Assembly: GCF_011927795.1 (NCBI RefSeq)
Contig: NZ_JAATJJ010000001.1
Location: 2,709,625-2,773,624 of the forward strand
Direction: 5' to 3'
DNA length: 64,000 nt
Source of the DNA: Saonia flava
GTDB lineage: Bacteria > Bacteroidota > Bacteroidia > Flavobacteriales > Flavobacteriaceae
Shown: positions 39,101 through 47,536 of the stretch, piece by piece
Position numbering within the stretch: the stretch's first letter is position 1
Layout of the letters: each line of letters starts with the position of its first letter
The notes under the pieces: model-generated
The model's input: only the letters and a program-made list of their open reading frames with translations
What the model was told of the DNA's origin: nothing
Databases searched by the model: none
Translations under genes and position numbers: made by a program

Positions 39101-40218
39101 ATGAAAACAATGTTCAGTTAAAAATCAATGATAATGGAGTTGGAATGAAGAGAAACCAATTGGATAAAATTTTCAATCGTTTTTACCAAATAGATAATGA
39201 AGAAACAGATAATGAAACAGGTTTTGGCCTTGGTTTGTCAATTTCAAAAGAGATTGTGGATTTGCACCACGGTAAAATATCTGTATCAAGCAAGAAAGGT
39301 ATAGGTACACAATTTACTATAGAACTGCAAAAAGGTAATTCACATTTTAAGTCAGAGGAATTGGTAGAAGAGAATAGTAATGATGAGGTCATTGAGAACT
39401 ACTTTCAAAATGATGTTTCGGCTGACATTTCTATAACGGATTATTCGGGCTTAAAAAACCAGACAATATTAATTGTTGAGGATAATTTAGAAATTAGAAA
39501 GTACATGCTGGAACTTCTTGATGGTAAATGCAATGTTGTTGAGGCAGAAAATGGTGAGCAAGCTTATGCTTTGGCATTGGCAGATATGCCAGATTTGATC
39601 ATTAGTGATGTTATGATGCCAATTATGAATGGAATTACACTTACACGCAAGTTAAAATCTGATGTTAGGACAAGCCATATACCCATTATTTTACTTACGG
39701 CACGTGCCACCGTAATGAACAAAATGGAAGGCTATGAAACTGGGGCGGATGAATATGTAACCAAGCCTTTTCATGAGGAGTTGCTATTGAGTAGAATCAA
39801 TAATATATTAAAGACAAGAAGATTTTTGCGTCAAAAATTCGAGTCTGAAGGATTGGCGCTTCCTGAGGACTTAAATTTAAATCAACCAGATAAACAGTTC
39901 TTGGAACGTATTATAGAAATTATTAAGGAACATATGGATTCTGATAACTTAAATGCAAAATTTATATCACAAGAATTGGGAATGAGCCATTCTGTACTCT
40001 ATAAAAAAATAAAATTCATAACTGGGATGACCTTCATCGATTTTGTAAGGGATTACAAATTAAAAACGGCAAAAAAGCTCATTCAGGAGTATAACTTAAC
40101 TGTGGCAGAAGCTTCTTACAATATTGGGTATTCGGATAAAAAATATTTTAGTAAGCTATTTAAGCAACGATTTGGTAAGAACCCTTCCGAATTTTACAAA
40201 AGGCAAAAGAAGATGTGA
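36136..40218 (+). CDS. Hybrid two-component system sensor/regulator (HTCS), galactan locus
   Basis: This single protein of 1360 residues joins a sensor and a transcription factor. A signal/anchor (about 1-25) is followed by some fourteen Reg_prop repeats (patterns like DGFVWIGTKNGLNRYDG) to about residue 700, and a Y_Y_Y domain at about 720-790. A membrane helix (about 795-815) and a histidine kinase with phospho-acceptor NISHEIRTP near residue 850 come next, then the ATPase (DNGVGM, GFGLGLSI). A receiver follows with Asp in DLIISDVMMP near 1154, and a C-terminal AraC HTH fills about 1260-1358. It is divergent from galK and upstream of susC2, and likely controls both. Confidence 0.95.
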   Translation: MPNRLYIKKVWGFLVSGMLCIIGYGQSQPLFTKINQIDGLSNGRVTSIVKENDGFVWIGTKNGLNRYDGFQMKVYNKENSNIGSNDISDILIDSRGQIWVTTLGGGLNLYDPIMDAFKVYKKTEDSENSLPSNQVNLVFEDSQQNLWIGTENGLSFFNAKKETFTSYWHNPRDPSSLSHNSVTSIFEDAKGALWIGTFGGGINRFTKEDISFEKIDSGENYFTDFIYAISYLDDTHLLVGTSGNGLLELNINSITFNDFFEEKLNLKSEVNIVRSINHDSHDDLWIGTDGSGIFHIQGINTPEPTSKHYVHSSQLQSSLSGNAIYEIMEDNDFNIWIGTAWSGINILDRQSNVDFLYSDILGKNPFPVLSIFKNKDYLFFGLDGNGLTIYDNNNQEVDYFNKEDDNKYIEGNYIQCINEANNGWYWLGTFTNGLIKYNPTSKEYIRYKHDPGDYTSISYNDVRYTLNDEKGNLWVATWGGGLNYFNIDTGSFKRYRENTTVANSISSDNVISLYSEDNQIWIATFGGGLDVFDTQKELFSNYSYSETNLNSPSSNNLLSLYKDSRNNLWIGTSGEGINRLNLATNQFDRFEKESAIRYKTITSIIEDNDGKIWFSTKQGIFNYNYATNRFNTFPRLSGDFHINSVFKDEDGQLYFGEANGVVRFDPKKISAKNENPKVALIGFKLFNEEVTPTTTGVLDKNIVSEDQITLKHDLDVITFDFTALLFPFSSNCEYMIKMENFDENWRNIGKEHTSTYTNLSPGDYIFKVKSRVAGSEWSDDYRSMNIRILKPLWLQWWAYLIYGLLILGLFYLFRKYIVAWEQLKNNLRLEKLTHEKDTELYNLKQQFFTNISHEIRTPVTLILGGVNRLIKNGVHLKSMHMSAVDSIKKNSDHLLQLVNELLDYRKLEHKELKLSVSEEDFVKFCEEIYLSFTEVSLQKNINFTFRSSYPQIMLWFDKNQFEKVVYNLLSNAFKFTENSGAITLEIENHENNVQLKINDNGVGMKRNQLDKIFNRFYQIDNEETDNETGFGLGLSISKEIVDLHHGKISVSSKKGIGTQFTIELQKGNSHFKSEELVEENSNDEVIENYFQNDVSADISITDYSGLKNQTILIVEDNLEIRKYMLELLDGKCNVVEAENGEQAYALALADMPDLIISDVMMPIMNGITLTRKLKSDVRTSHIPIILLTARATVMNKMEGYETGADEYVTKPFHEELLLSRINNILKTRRFLRQKFESEGLALPEDLNLNQPDKQFLERIIEIIKEHMDSDNLNAKFISQELGMSHSVLYKKIKFITGMTFIDFVRDYKLKTAKKLIQEYNLTVAEASYNIGYSDKKYFSKLFKQRFGKNPSEFYKRQKKM

Positions 40219-40312
40219 TAGGGTTGCTTTATTGGCAATAATCTTGTCATTTAAATTAATATTACCATTTTTAATTCTACTTTTTTGGTAATCTAATACA
40301 TACTATAGCCTC

Positions 40313-40356
40313 AAAACGAATTTCTCCCCTTCTTAAAACGAATTCTTCACCCTAGC
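40313..40356 (+). promoter_or_regulatory. Candidate operator upstream of susC2 (direct repeat, 22-bp period)
   Basis: The tandem half-sites AAAACGAATTTCTCCCC (from 40313) and AAAACGAATTCTTCACCCTA (from 40335) are exactly 22 bp apart. The galK promoter has the same pair in reverse orientation (36048-36005), and both are followed by a TTTAATTGCA box (40373 here). The site lies 144 bases upstream of the susC2 start. It is the best candidate for binding of the AraC domain of the hybrid regulator. The intergenic gap 40219-40500 holds no gene. Confidence 0.65.
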
Positions 40357-40431
40357 ATTTTAAATCAATGGGTTTAATTGCACTTATATTACCAAATAGT
40401 TAAAAATACTTTATTTTTTTTAACAAATACA

Positions 40432-40461
40432 CAATATGACATATAATGTTATGTGATATTG
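40432..40461 (+). promoter_or_regulatory. Near-perfect 30-bp palindrome in the susC2 leader
   Basis: Arms CAATATGACATA (40432-40443) and TATGTGATATTG (40450-40461) are complementary at 11 of 12 positions around a 6-base centre. The centre lies about 55 bases before the susC2 start codon. It may be an operator for a dimeric regulator or a leader hairpin in the mRNA. Confidence 0.45.
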
Positions 40462-40500
40462 ATAAATAGGAATGCTAAGTCATTTTATAAAAACTACCAT

Positions 40501-43479
40501 ATGAAAATGAAATTGACCAAAACTTATTCAAATTTTTCACCCTTTTTGTCTCTTATGGCGATGTTTGTTTTTTCTGCAGCAGCATTTGGGCAGACAGTTA
40601 CAATATCTGGTGTAGTCACTGATGGTGCAACAGCGGACCCTTTGCCCGGAGTAAGTGTTGTGCTAAAAGGAACAAGTACTGGCACATCAACAGATTTTGA
40701 TGGTAATTATCAAATTGAAGCTAATATGGGAGATGTGCTTATCTTTTCCTATATAGGTTTTGAGCGCATAGAGATTACGGTAACATCCACAAACCACAAT
40801 GTTTCTTTGAACGAAGATTTACAAAGACTGGATGAAGTTGTTGTAATTGGTTATGGTACAACAACAGTGAAAGATGCAACAGGTTCAGTAGCCTCAATCA
40901 CTGCGGAAGAATTTAACCAGGGTAATATTGTTACTCCAGAGAATCTACTCAATGGTAGGGTTGCTGGTGTAAGTATAAATACAGGAGGAGAGCCAGGTTC
41001 TGGTTCTACAATTAGAATTAGGGGAGGTTCTTCTTTGGGAGCTTCAAATGATCCACTTATTGTAATCGATGGCCTGCCAATAGATAATGTGTCCATTGGT
41101 GGTTCCCGTTCCATTTTAAGCACCATAAATCCCAATGAAATAGAATCTTTTTCCGTTCTAAAGGATGCTTCGGCAACGGCCATCTATGGTTCTAGAGCAT
41201 CAAATGGAGTAATAATTATCAGTACCAAAAAAGGCAAGAGAGAATTGTCAGTGGATCTTAATATGTCCATAGGGTCAAGTGTGGTGCCTAATACATTAGA
41301 TGTGTTTTCTGCAGATGAATATAGGCAATTGGTTAGCAACGAACGACCAGATCTAGTACCGCTTTTGGGCAATGCCAAGACCAGGTGGCAAGATGAAATC
41401 TATAGAAGTGCATTAACATCCAACCAGAACTTATCTATCCAAGGTTCTTTGTTGAAGAAAGTTCCCGCTAGATTATCCATTGGAAGAACTTTGCAAGATG
41501 GTCTGCGGCTTACATCAGAATTTGAAAGAAATTCTGGGTCATTATCCTTGAATCCAAACATGTTCAATGATCATTTAAAGGTAAGTTTAAATGTAAATGG
41601 TAGTTTCGAGAAAAATAGGTTTGCCCCTGGTGAGGAAGGAAATGCTATTCGTTTTGACCCAACCCAACCGGTTTATGATGAAAAATCACCTTTTGGAGGC
41701 TACTTTCAATATACCAATATAAATGACGACGGTGTATTAGATGAAAATGATTTGGTTGGTTTGGCACCATTTAATCCAGTTGCTAACCTATTGCAAAGAA
41801 ATGATATTAGTGAGGTAAAGCGTTTTTATGGAAATTTAAAATTGGATTATAGTTTTCATTTTCTGCCAGAGCTTTCGGCAGTTGTGAATTTGGGTTATGA
41901 TGAACAACGTGCAGAGGGAGATGTTAAAGTTTCCAATTTAAATCCATTGACCCAAAACGATGGAAGCATTGTTGGTTCAGAATCTAACTATACCAACTAT
42001 CAAAAAAATGTTTTACTGGATGGTTATTTAAGATATGACAAGGATGGTGATAGGTTTGATTTTGATCTTACAACGGGATATTCCTTTCAGAAATTTGATA
42101 GCAATCAATATACTTCAGGTGAATTGTTGGATGATGGAGCAGATACTGCACCAGTACTTAACATAGATCCAGATTTAGTATTGATTGGTTTGTTTGCAAG
42201 GACCAATATTTCTTGGGCAGATAAGTATTTGTTGACCTTGTCTTATAGAAGAGATGGCACCTCTAGATTTAGTGAAGACAATCGTTGGGGCAATTTTCCG
42301 GCGGCAGCATTTGCTTGGCAAATAAGTGATGAATTCTTTCCAGAAGCCAGAGGTTTATCAACCCTAAAATTAAGGTTGGGCTGGGGTATTACGGGCCAAC
42401 AAGATATTGGCCGTGCCAATTCTGCCTTATTTAGGTCTCGTTACGTGCAGGGTCTACCTGCCTCTCAGTATCAATTTGGTGGCGTAAATTACCCTGTTGG
42501 AATACCATCTTTTAGAAATGAAAATATTAAATGGGAAGAAACTGTGGCTTATAATGCCGGCATTGATTTTGGCTTTGCCGAAGATAGAATTACAGGTTCA
42601 ATAGATGCATTTTACAAAGAGTCCAAAGATTTATTGGCTAACGCGGATATTTCTGATGGGTCCAATTTTAGTAATTCCGGTTTTCAAAATATTGGAAATT
42701 TCACCTCTCAAGGAATTGAATTTGCAATTGGTGGAGATGTTGTTGAAAGCGCTGAAAATGATGGTTTCAATTGGGTTTTAAATTATAATGCCACATACAT
42801 TGAAACTGAAATACAAGAATTGGCGCTTGACCAAGATCAATTGGTAGGAGACATTGGCGGCGGAGTAGGTAACACCATACAGATAAATCGTGTTGGTTAC
42901 ACTCCTTACTCATTTTATGTATACAGACAAGTATACAATGCACAAGGTAATCCCATAGAAGGTGCCTATGCCGATTTAAATGGGGACAATATAATTAATA
43001 ATGATGACCGATATATTTTTAAAAATGGCGCACCAGATATCACCATGGGACTTTTGTCCAATATGGGTTATAAAAGTTTTGATTTGACCTTTAGCCTAAG
43101 AGCTAGCCTCGGAAATTATGTATATAACAATGTAAATTCTGCAGGGGCACAGCTTAATCTTATTCAGAATAACTCGGTATTATCAAATTTACCCGTAACG
43201 GTAACGGATACAAATTTCACAAACACACCTGATGTTATTTTGTCCGATTATTATATGGAGAATGCTTCTTTCTTAAAAGTTGATAATATTTCTTTGGGAT
43301 ACACCTTTGATGATGTATTAAATAGTAGATCAACACTTAGATTGTTTTCTAGCGTTCAAAACGTACTGACAATCACCAATTATTCTGGTTTGGACCCAGA
43401 AGTATTTGATAATGGAATTGACAACACAATTTATCCAAGGGCACGAACAATATTATTGGGAGCTAACCTAAGATTTTAA
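40501..43479 (+). CDS. SusC-like TonB-dependent transporter of the galactan locus
   Basis: The start at 40501 (MKMKLTKTY) gives a normal signal peptide ending AAAFGQ. The upstream in-frame ATT/ATG region at 40453 would add 16 poor residues. The 992-residue protein has the carboxypeptidase-regulatory-like domain (VTISGVVTDG), the DEVVVIGYGTTTVKDATGSV junction, the plug with DPLIVIDGLPIDNV and AIYGSRASNGVIIISTKKG, and a barrel ending RTILLGANLRF. It is paired with SusD2, a SusE-like lipoprotein, and the GH53/GH2 enzymes. Import of beta-1,4-galacto-oligosaccharides is the likely task. Confidence 0.96.
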   Translation: MKMKLTKTYSNFSPFLSLMAMFVFSAAAFGQTVTISGVVTDGATADPLPGVSVVLKGTSTGTSTDFDGNYQIEANMGDVLIFSYIGFERIEITVTSTNHNVSLNEDLQRLDEVVVIGYGTTTVKDATGSVASITAEEFNQGNIVTPENLLNGRVAGVSINTGGEPGSGSTIRIRGGSSLGASNDPLIVIDGLPIDNVSIGGSRSILSTINPNEIESFSVLKDASATAIYGSRASNGVIIISTKKGKRELSVDLNMSIGSSVVPNTLDVFSADEYRQLVSNERPDLVPLLGNAKTRWQDEIYRSALTSNQNLSIQGSLLKKVPARLSIGRTLQDGLRLTSEFERNSGSLSLNPNMFNDHLKVSLNVNGSFEKNRFAPGEEGNAIRFDPTQPVYDEKSPFGGYFQYTNINDDGVLDENDLVGLAPFNPVANLLQRNDISEVKRFYGNLKLDYSFHFLPELSAVVNLGYDEQRAEGDVKVSNLNPLTQNDGSIVGSESNYTNYQKNVLLDGYLRYDKDGDRFDFDLTTGYSFQKFDSNQYTSGELLDDGADTAPVLNIDPDLVLIGLFARTNISWADKYLLTLSYRRDGTSRFSEDNRWGNFPAAAFAWQISDEFFPEARGLSTLKLRLGWGITGQQDIGRANSALFRSRYVQGLPASQYQFGGVNYPVGIPSFRNENIKWEETVAYNAGIDFGFAEDRITGSIDAFYKESKDLLANADISDGSNFSNSGFQNIGNFTSQGIEFAIGGDVVESAENDGFNWVLNYNATYIETEIQELALDQDQLVGDIGGGVGNTIQINRVGYTPYSFYVYRQVYNAQGNPIEGAYADLNGDNIINNDDRYIFKNGAPDITMGLLSNMGYKSFDLTFSLRASLGNYVYNNVNSAGAQLNLIQNNSVLSNLPVTVTDTNFTNTPDVILSDYYMENASFLKVDNISLGYTFDDVLNSRSTLRLFSSVQNVLTITNYSGLDPEVFDNGIDNTIYPRARTILLGANLRF

Positions 43480-43488
43480 AAAATAAAA

Positions 43489-45087
43489 ATGAAAAGTACT
43501 ATGAAATATAGATCAATGATTTTTGCATGTGGTATACTCTTTTTTATAGGGTGTACGGGTGAATTAGATGTGCTACCAGAAGATCCTGATACTTTTTTGG
43601 TGGAGGATTTTTATACCACTCCTGAGTCATATCTTCAAGGATTGGCGGGCGTATATGGTAACTTATCCTTAACAGGGGCAGAAGGACCGGACAATTCTAA
43701 TATCTCTGGCTTGGATGCAGGAACTAGCCAATACGGTCGTGGTCTTTGGAATACACAGGAACTTACCACAGATGAGGTATTGTGGTCATGGGAAAATGAC
43801 CCTGGAACAAGAGAATTGAATAGAAATATTTGGTCAGCAGACAATGTCATTCTTCGTGGATTGTTTGGTAGGGCAATGACTCAGGTAGCTTTTTCAAATG
43901 AGTATCTAAGACAAACATCTGATGATGTATTGGATTCTAGAGGCGTGGATGCCGGAACAAAAGATGCTATTGTGACATATAGGGCAGAAGTACGTTTTTT
44001 AAGGGCATTGGCTTATTACCACATGATGGATTTATTTGGCAAGGCTGGGTTTATCACAGAAGAAGACCCAATAGGCGCTTTTCAATCACCAGAATATAAT
44101 AGGGCAGAATTGTTCGCTTTTATTGAGTCAGAATTGATGGCTATTATTCCCGATTTGATTGCTCCTATGGAAAATGATTATGGTCGTGTTGATAAATCAG
44201 GCGCTTGGATGTTGTTGGCAAAATTGTATTTGAATGCAGAGGTATTTATAGGAGAAAATAGGTATGCGGGTTGTATTCAATATTGCGAGCAAATAATAGG
44301 AGCAGGATATGAACTGGCCCCAAATTATTTACATGTCTTTATGGCCGATAATCATCAAGGCAGTGCAAGAAACGAAATAATTTTTCCAGTATTGTCAGAT
44401 GGTGTTGTTACACAAAATTATGGACCTACAACATTGATGATAAATGGGCAAGTTGGTTCTGTGGAACAAAACGGAGGTGATTTCGGTGTTGGCTCTGGTG
44501 GCTGGGGTGGTGCTCTTAGGGTAACCCGTCAATTTTCAGAATTAATGTTGAATGGAACCTATGATACAGATGACCGAAACACGTTAATTATTGGAGACAG
44601 GCCAATAGATTTGATTCCTGTGAACAATAATGGAACAGGTTATGTTATTGGAAAATGGTCCAACATAAATTCTGATGGCAGTCCAGCTTCTGCAACGGAA
44701 ATTGTGGATACGGATTTCCCAATGTTTAGATTGGCAGATGTATACTTAATGTATGCTGAAGCTCAATTAAGAGGGGGTGGAGGAAGTCTAGCTACAGCAG
44801 TGGGTTATTTCAATGAATTAAGAACTAGGGCAAATAATCCAAACACTATTTCTTCTTCTGACTTGACCTTGGATTTAATCTTGGAAGAAAGACTGGTAGA
44901 GTTACATTGGGAAGGACATAGAAGACAAGATTTAATCAGGTTTAATAATTATACATCAAGTTATAATTGGTCATGGAAGGGTAATGCGCCCAATGGCATT
45001 CCTATAAGTGAATCACGAAAATTGTTTCCAATACCAAATGCCAGTTTATCGGCCAACCCTAACCTTACCCAAAATGAAGGATATTAA
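43489..45087 (+). CDS. SusD/RagB-family lipoprotein of the galactan locus
   Basis: This 532-residue lipoprotein has a lipobox in FFIGC near residue 22. SusD hallmarks are ELDVLPEDPDTF at the mature start, the FLRALAYYHMMDLFGKAGF helix near residue 165, and the C-terminal ILEERLVELHWEGHRRQDLIRF. It starts 9 bases after susC2. It is the surface glycan-binding partner that lids the SusC barrel. Confidence 0.95.
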   Translation: MKSTMKYRSMIFACGILFFIGCTGELDVLPEDPDTFLVEDFYTTPESYLQGLAGVYGNLSLTGAEGPDNSNISGLDAGTSQYGRGLWNTQELTTDEVLWSWENDPGTRELNRNIWSADNVILRGLFGRAMTQVAFSNEYLRQTSDDVLDSRGVDAGTKDAIVTYRAEVRFLRALAYYHMMDLFGKAGFITEEDPIGAFQSPEYNRAELFAFIESELMAIIPDLIAPMENDYGRVDKSGAWMLLAKLYLNAEVFIGENRYAGCIQYCEQIIGAGYELAPNYLHVFMADNHQGSARNEIIFPVLSDGVVTQNYGPTTLMINGQVGSVEQNGGDFGVGSGGWGGALRVTRQFSELMLNGTYDTDDRNTLIIGDRPIDLIPVNNNGTGYVIGKWSNINSDGSPASATEIVDTDFPMFRLADVYLMYAEAQLRGGGGSLATAVGYFNELRTRANNPNTISSSDLTLDLILEERLVELHWEGHRRQDLIRFNNYTSSYNWSWKGNAPNGIPISESRKLFPIPNASLSANPNLTQNEGY

Positions 45088-45088
45088 A

Positions 45089-46270
45089 ATGAAAAAAGAA
45101 ATAAAAACCACAAAGATGAAAAAAGTAATTTATACCCTATTGTTGGCAGTTTTTTCCCTTGCAATACATAGCTGTGATGAGGAAACTGGACCAATATTCC
45201 AAACCCAATTGCCTCAAGAGGGGATAGCATTTGCCAATGCTTTTGCCAGTGAATATTTGTTATCAGAAGATACAGAGGACAATATTGCCGATCGTTTTCT
45301 TTGGAGTGCTCCAGATTTTGGGGTAGATACCAATATCACTTATGAGGTACAGGGTTCTATTGACCCCACCTTTGGTAGTTTTGATGTAGTTGGTTCTACC
45401 AATGAGACTAATTTGGCGATACAGGTAAGTCAATTACTGGATTTTGCTGAACAATTGGGGTTGGATGATGATCCCGAAACAACTACCGAAACGGGATTGC
45501 CAAATAATTCAGGGCAGGTTTATTTTAGAGTTCGTGCATTTTTGGGTACTGGTGCATCGGCTTCAGAAGAAGTAATATCAGAGGGACAACCTTTAAGTAT
45601 TGTTTGGCTAGAGCAAGCACCGGTTGGTGGAGCATGTGACTCTATATTTGCTGTTGGAGAAGCACTTACAGACATTGGTTGGAATTTTGTTCCAGCTGGT
45701 GAAGTATTTTGTGATATGGATGTGCTTTCAATTAAAGTGGCTTTGTCCAATACAGGAACCTTCAGATTCTTTGAGGTTTCAGGGGATTGGGGAACAGGCT
45801 TAAACTATCCTTATTTTGCTGGAGAAGGATATACAATTGACCCTGGTTTTGAAGACTCAGGAGATGGGGACAACAACTTTGCGTTTGTTGGCACACCTGG
45901 TATTTATACAATCACAATAGATAATGTGGCCAAGACCATAGTTTTAACTCCTTCTGGTCCATTGTATGCTGTTGGCGGTGCTGTTCCAGGAGGTTGGGGC
46001 TTTAACGACGATACGGTGGTACTAGTTGAAAATACTCCCGGTATATGGTCAGCTTCGATAGCTTTGACGAATGATATTTTTAGATTTTTCCAAATGTTTG
46101 ATGTTTGGGATACCAATAATAATTTTGCTTTTTATGAAGATGCAGGGTTTACTATTGATCCTGACCTGGTAAATGATGGTGGTGGTGATGCCAATTTCCA
46201 ATTTATAGGGACACCGGGCACATATACTTTAACAATAAACGAAATAGATAAAACAATAACCTTAGAATAG
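45089..46270 (+). CDS. SusE/SusF-like surface glycan-binding lipoprotein
   Basis: The start at 45089 lies one base after the SusD2 stop; the alternative ATG at 45116 gives the compact signal MKKVIYTLLLAVFSLAIHSC. A longer frame from 45008 would overlap susD2 and is unlikely. The mature protein has an N-terminal SusE-like Ig domain and two C-terminal tandem repeats of about 100 residues (FRFFEVSGDWGTGLNYPYF, then FRFFQMFDVWDTNNNFAFY), each ending in a YTITIDN/YTLTINE strand. This is the SusE/SusF starch-binding-like fold. It probably holds galactan at the cell surface. A terminator-like hairpin follows. Confidence 0.88.
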   Translation: MKKEIKTTKMKKVIYTLLLAVFSLAIHSCDEETGPIFQTQLPQEGIAFANAFASEYLLSEDTEDNIADRFLWSAPDFGVDTNITYEVQGSIDPTFGSFDVVGSTNETNLAIQVSQLLDFAEQLGLDDDPETTTETGLPNNSGQVYFRVRAFLGTGASASEEVISEGQPLSIVWLEQAPVGGACDSIFAVGEALTDIGWNFVPAGEVFCDMDVLSIKVALSNTGTFRFFEVSGDWGTGLNYPYFAGEGYTIDPGFEDSGDGDNNFAFVGTPGIYTITIDNVAKTIVLTPSGPLYAVGGAVPGGWGFNDDTVVLVENTPGIWSASIALTNDIFRFFQMFDVWDTNNNFAFYEDAGFTIDPDLVNDGGGDANFQFIGTPGTYTLTINEIDKTITLE

Positions 46271-46304
46271 TAGTTGAGTTAGTTAGTAGCTTTCTTTTTT
46301 AATC

Positions 46305-46346
46305 AAGGGAATAATAGTTTGGGTAAAATATTTATTCCCTTTTTTA
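46305..46346 (+). terminator. Terminator between the Sus genes and the hydrolases
   Basis: A perfect 10-bp stem (AAGGGAATAA at 46305-46314, TTATTCCCTT at 46332-46341) closes a 17-base loop and is followed by T residues. It sits between the SusE-like gene and GH53, so it may lower hydrolase expression relative to the Sus proteins. Confidence 0.7.
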
Positions 46347-46368
46347 ATCCCAACAAAATTTTAAACGA

Positions 46369-47532
46369 ATGAAAATCAAATTGTTATTGATGGTGTTTAG
46401 TTTGGTGGCATCTTGTTCATCAAGTAATGGAGATGATATTCCTACAGGGGAACGGGAAACTGGAAATCCAAAAGAAGAGCCAAAGGAAGAGGAGGTTCAA
46501 GAGGAAATTAGTGAATTTTATCTTGGAGCAGATTTGTCCTATGTAAATGAAATGGAAGATTGTGGAGCAGTATACTACGATGCAACCAACAATGCAAAAA
46601 ACCCTTATACAATTTTTAAGGACGCAGGCGCCAATATAGTGCGCATTCGTTTATGGCATAACCCTACATGGACTTCGTATTCTGCTATAGTTGATGTTAA
46701 AGAATCAATACAAAGGGCAAAGGCAGAGGGAATGAAAGTCTTGTTGGATTTTCATTATTCTGATACATGGGCAGACCCTGGTAAACAAGAAATACCAGCC
46801 GCATGGTTGGACCAAATAGACAATACAGAGGCCTTGGGAAATTTATTATATGAATACACCTATGATACGCTTACAGATTTAATAACTGAAAATTTGGCCC
46901 CAGATATTGTTCAGGTAGGTAATGAGATTAACGCAATGATTTTGCAGGAAGGAGAATTGGAATGGCCTATAGATTGGACAAGAAATGCAGCTATATTAAA
47001 TAAAGGGATAAAAGCTGTAAGAGATGCTTCCAGTATTATAGAAATAATGCTTCATATTGCCCAGCCCGAAAATGCCACATGGTGGTTTGAGCAAGCTACC
47101 GCTGCTGGGGTCACAGATTATGATTGGATTGGCCTATCCTATTATCCTGTTTGGTCAGAAGTTGAACTGGATGATGTTTCTAACGAAATCAGCATTTTGA
47201 AAAGCACCTATGATAAACGATTAATGGTGGTTGAAACAGCCTATATTTTCACAACAGAAAATGCTGATGCAGCCAATAATGTATTGGGTAATGATTCTTT
47301 GGTTCAAGGTTTTGAGGCAACACAAGAAGGGCAATTGGGTTATTTGAACAAACTAAAAGAAGAAATTGAAGTAGGTGGGGGAGAAGGGCTAATTTATTGG
47401 GAGCCTGCCTGGGTTTCCACAAGTTGTAATACACTATGGGCACAAGGATCGCATTGGGACAATGCAACGCTTTTTGACCATGACAACAAAGTGACGATGG
47501 GGATGGATTTTTACGACGCAAGCAATAATTAA
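46369..47532 (+). CDS. Arabinogalactan endo-beta-1,4-galactanase, GH53
   Basis: This 387-residue lipoprotein (signal VASC near residue 16, then an acidic linker of about 30 residues) has the GH53 barrel from YLGADLSYVNEMEDCGAVYYD onward. The acid/base Glu is in IVQVGNEINAM near residue 187, and the nucleophile is in LMVVETAYIF near residue 290. LLDFHYSDTWADPGKQ is another family signature. It cuts the backbone of pectic galactan (type I arabinogalactan). The lipid anchor and acidic linker suggest a cell-surface position. It is the gene that defines the substrate of this locus. Confidence 0.95.
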   Translation: MKIKLLLMVFSLVASCSSSNGDDIPTGERETGNPKEEPKEEEVQEEISEFYLGADLSYVNEMEDCGAVYYDATNNAKNPYTIFKDAGANIVRIRLWHNPTWTSYSAIVDVKESIQRAKAEGMKVLLDFHYSDTWADPGKQEIPAAWLDQIDNTEALGNLLYEYTYDTLTDLITENLAPDIVQVGNEINAMILQEGELEWPIDWTRNAAILNKGIKAVRDASSIIEIMLHIAQPENATWWFEQATAAGVTDYDWIGLSYYPVWSEVELDDVSNEISILKSTYDKRLMVVETAYIFTTENADAANNVLGNDSLVQGFEATQEGQLGYLNKLKEEIEVGGGEGLIYWEPAWVSTSCNTLWAQGSHWDNATLFDHDNKVTMGMDFYDASNN

Positions 47533-47536
47533 TTTC

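Noticed and set aside
45008..45088. Longer N-terminus for the SusE-like protein
   Set aside because: It would overlap the end of susD2 by 80 bases and bury the lipoprotein signal; the ATG at 45089 or 45116 is better.
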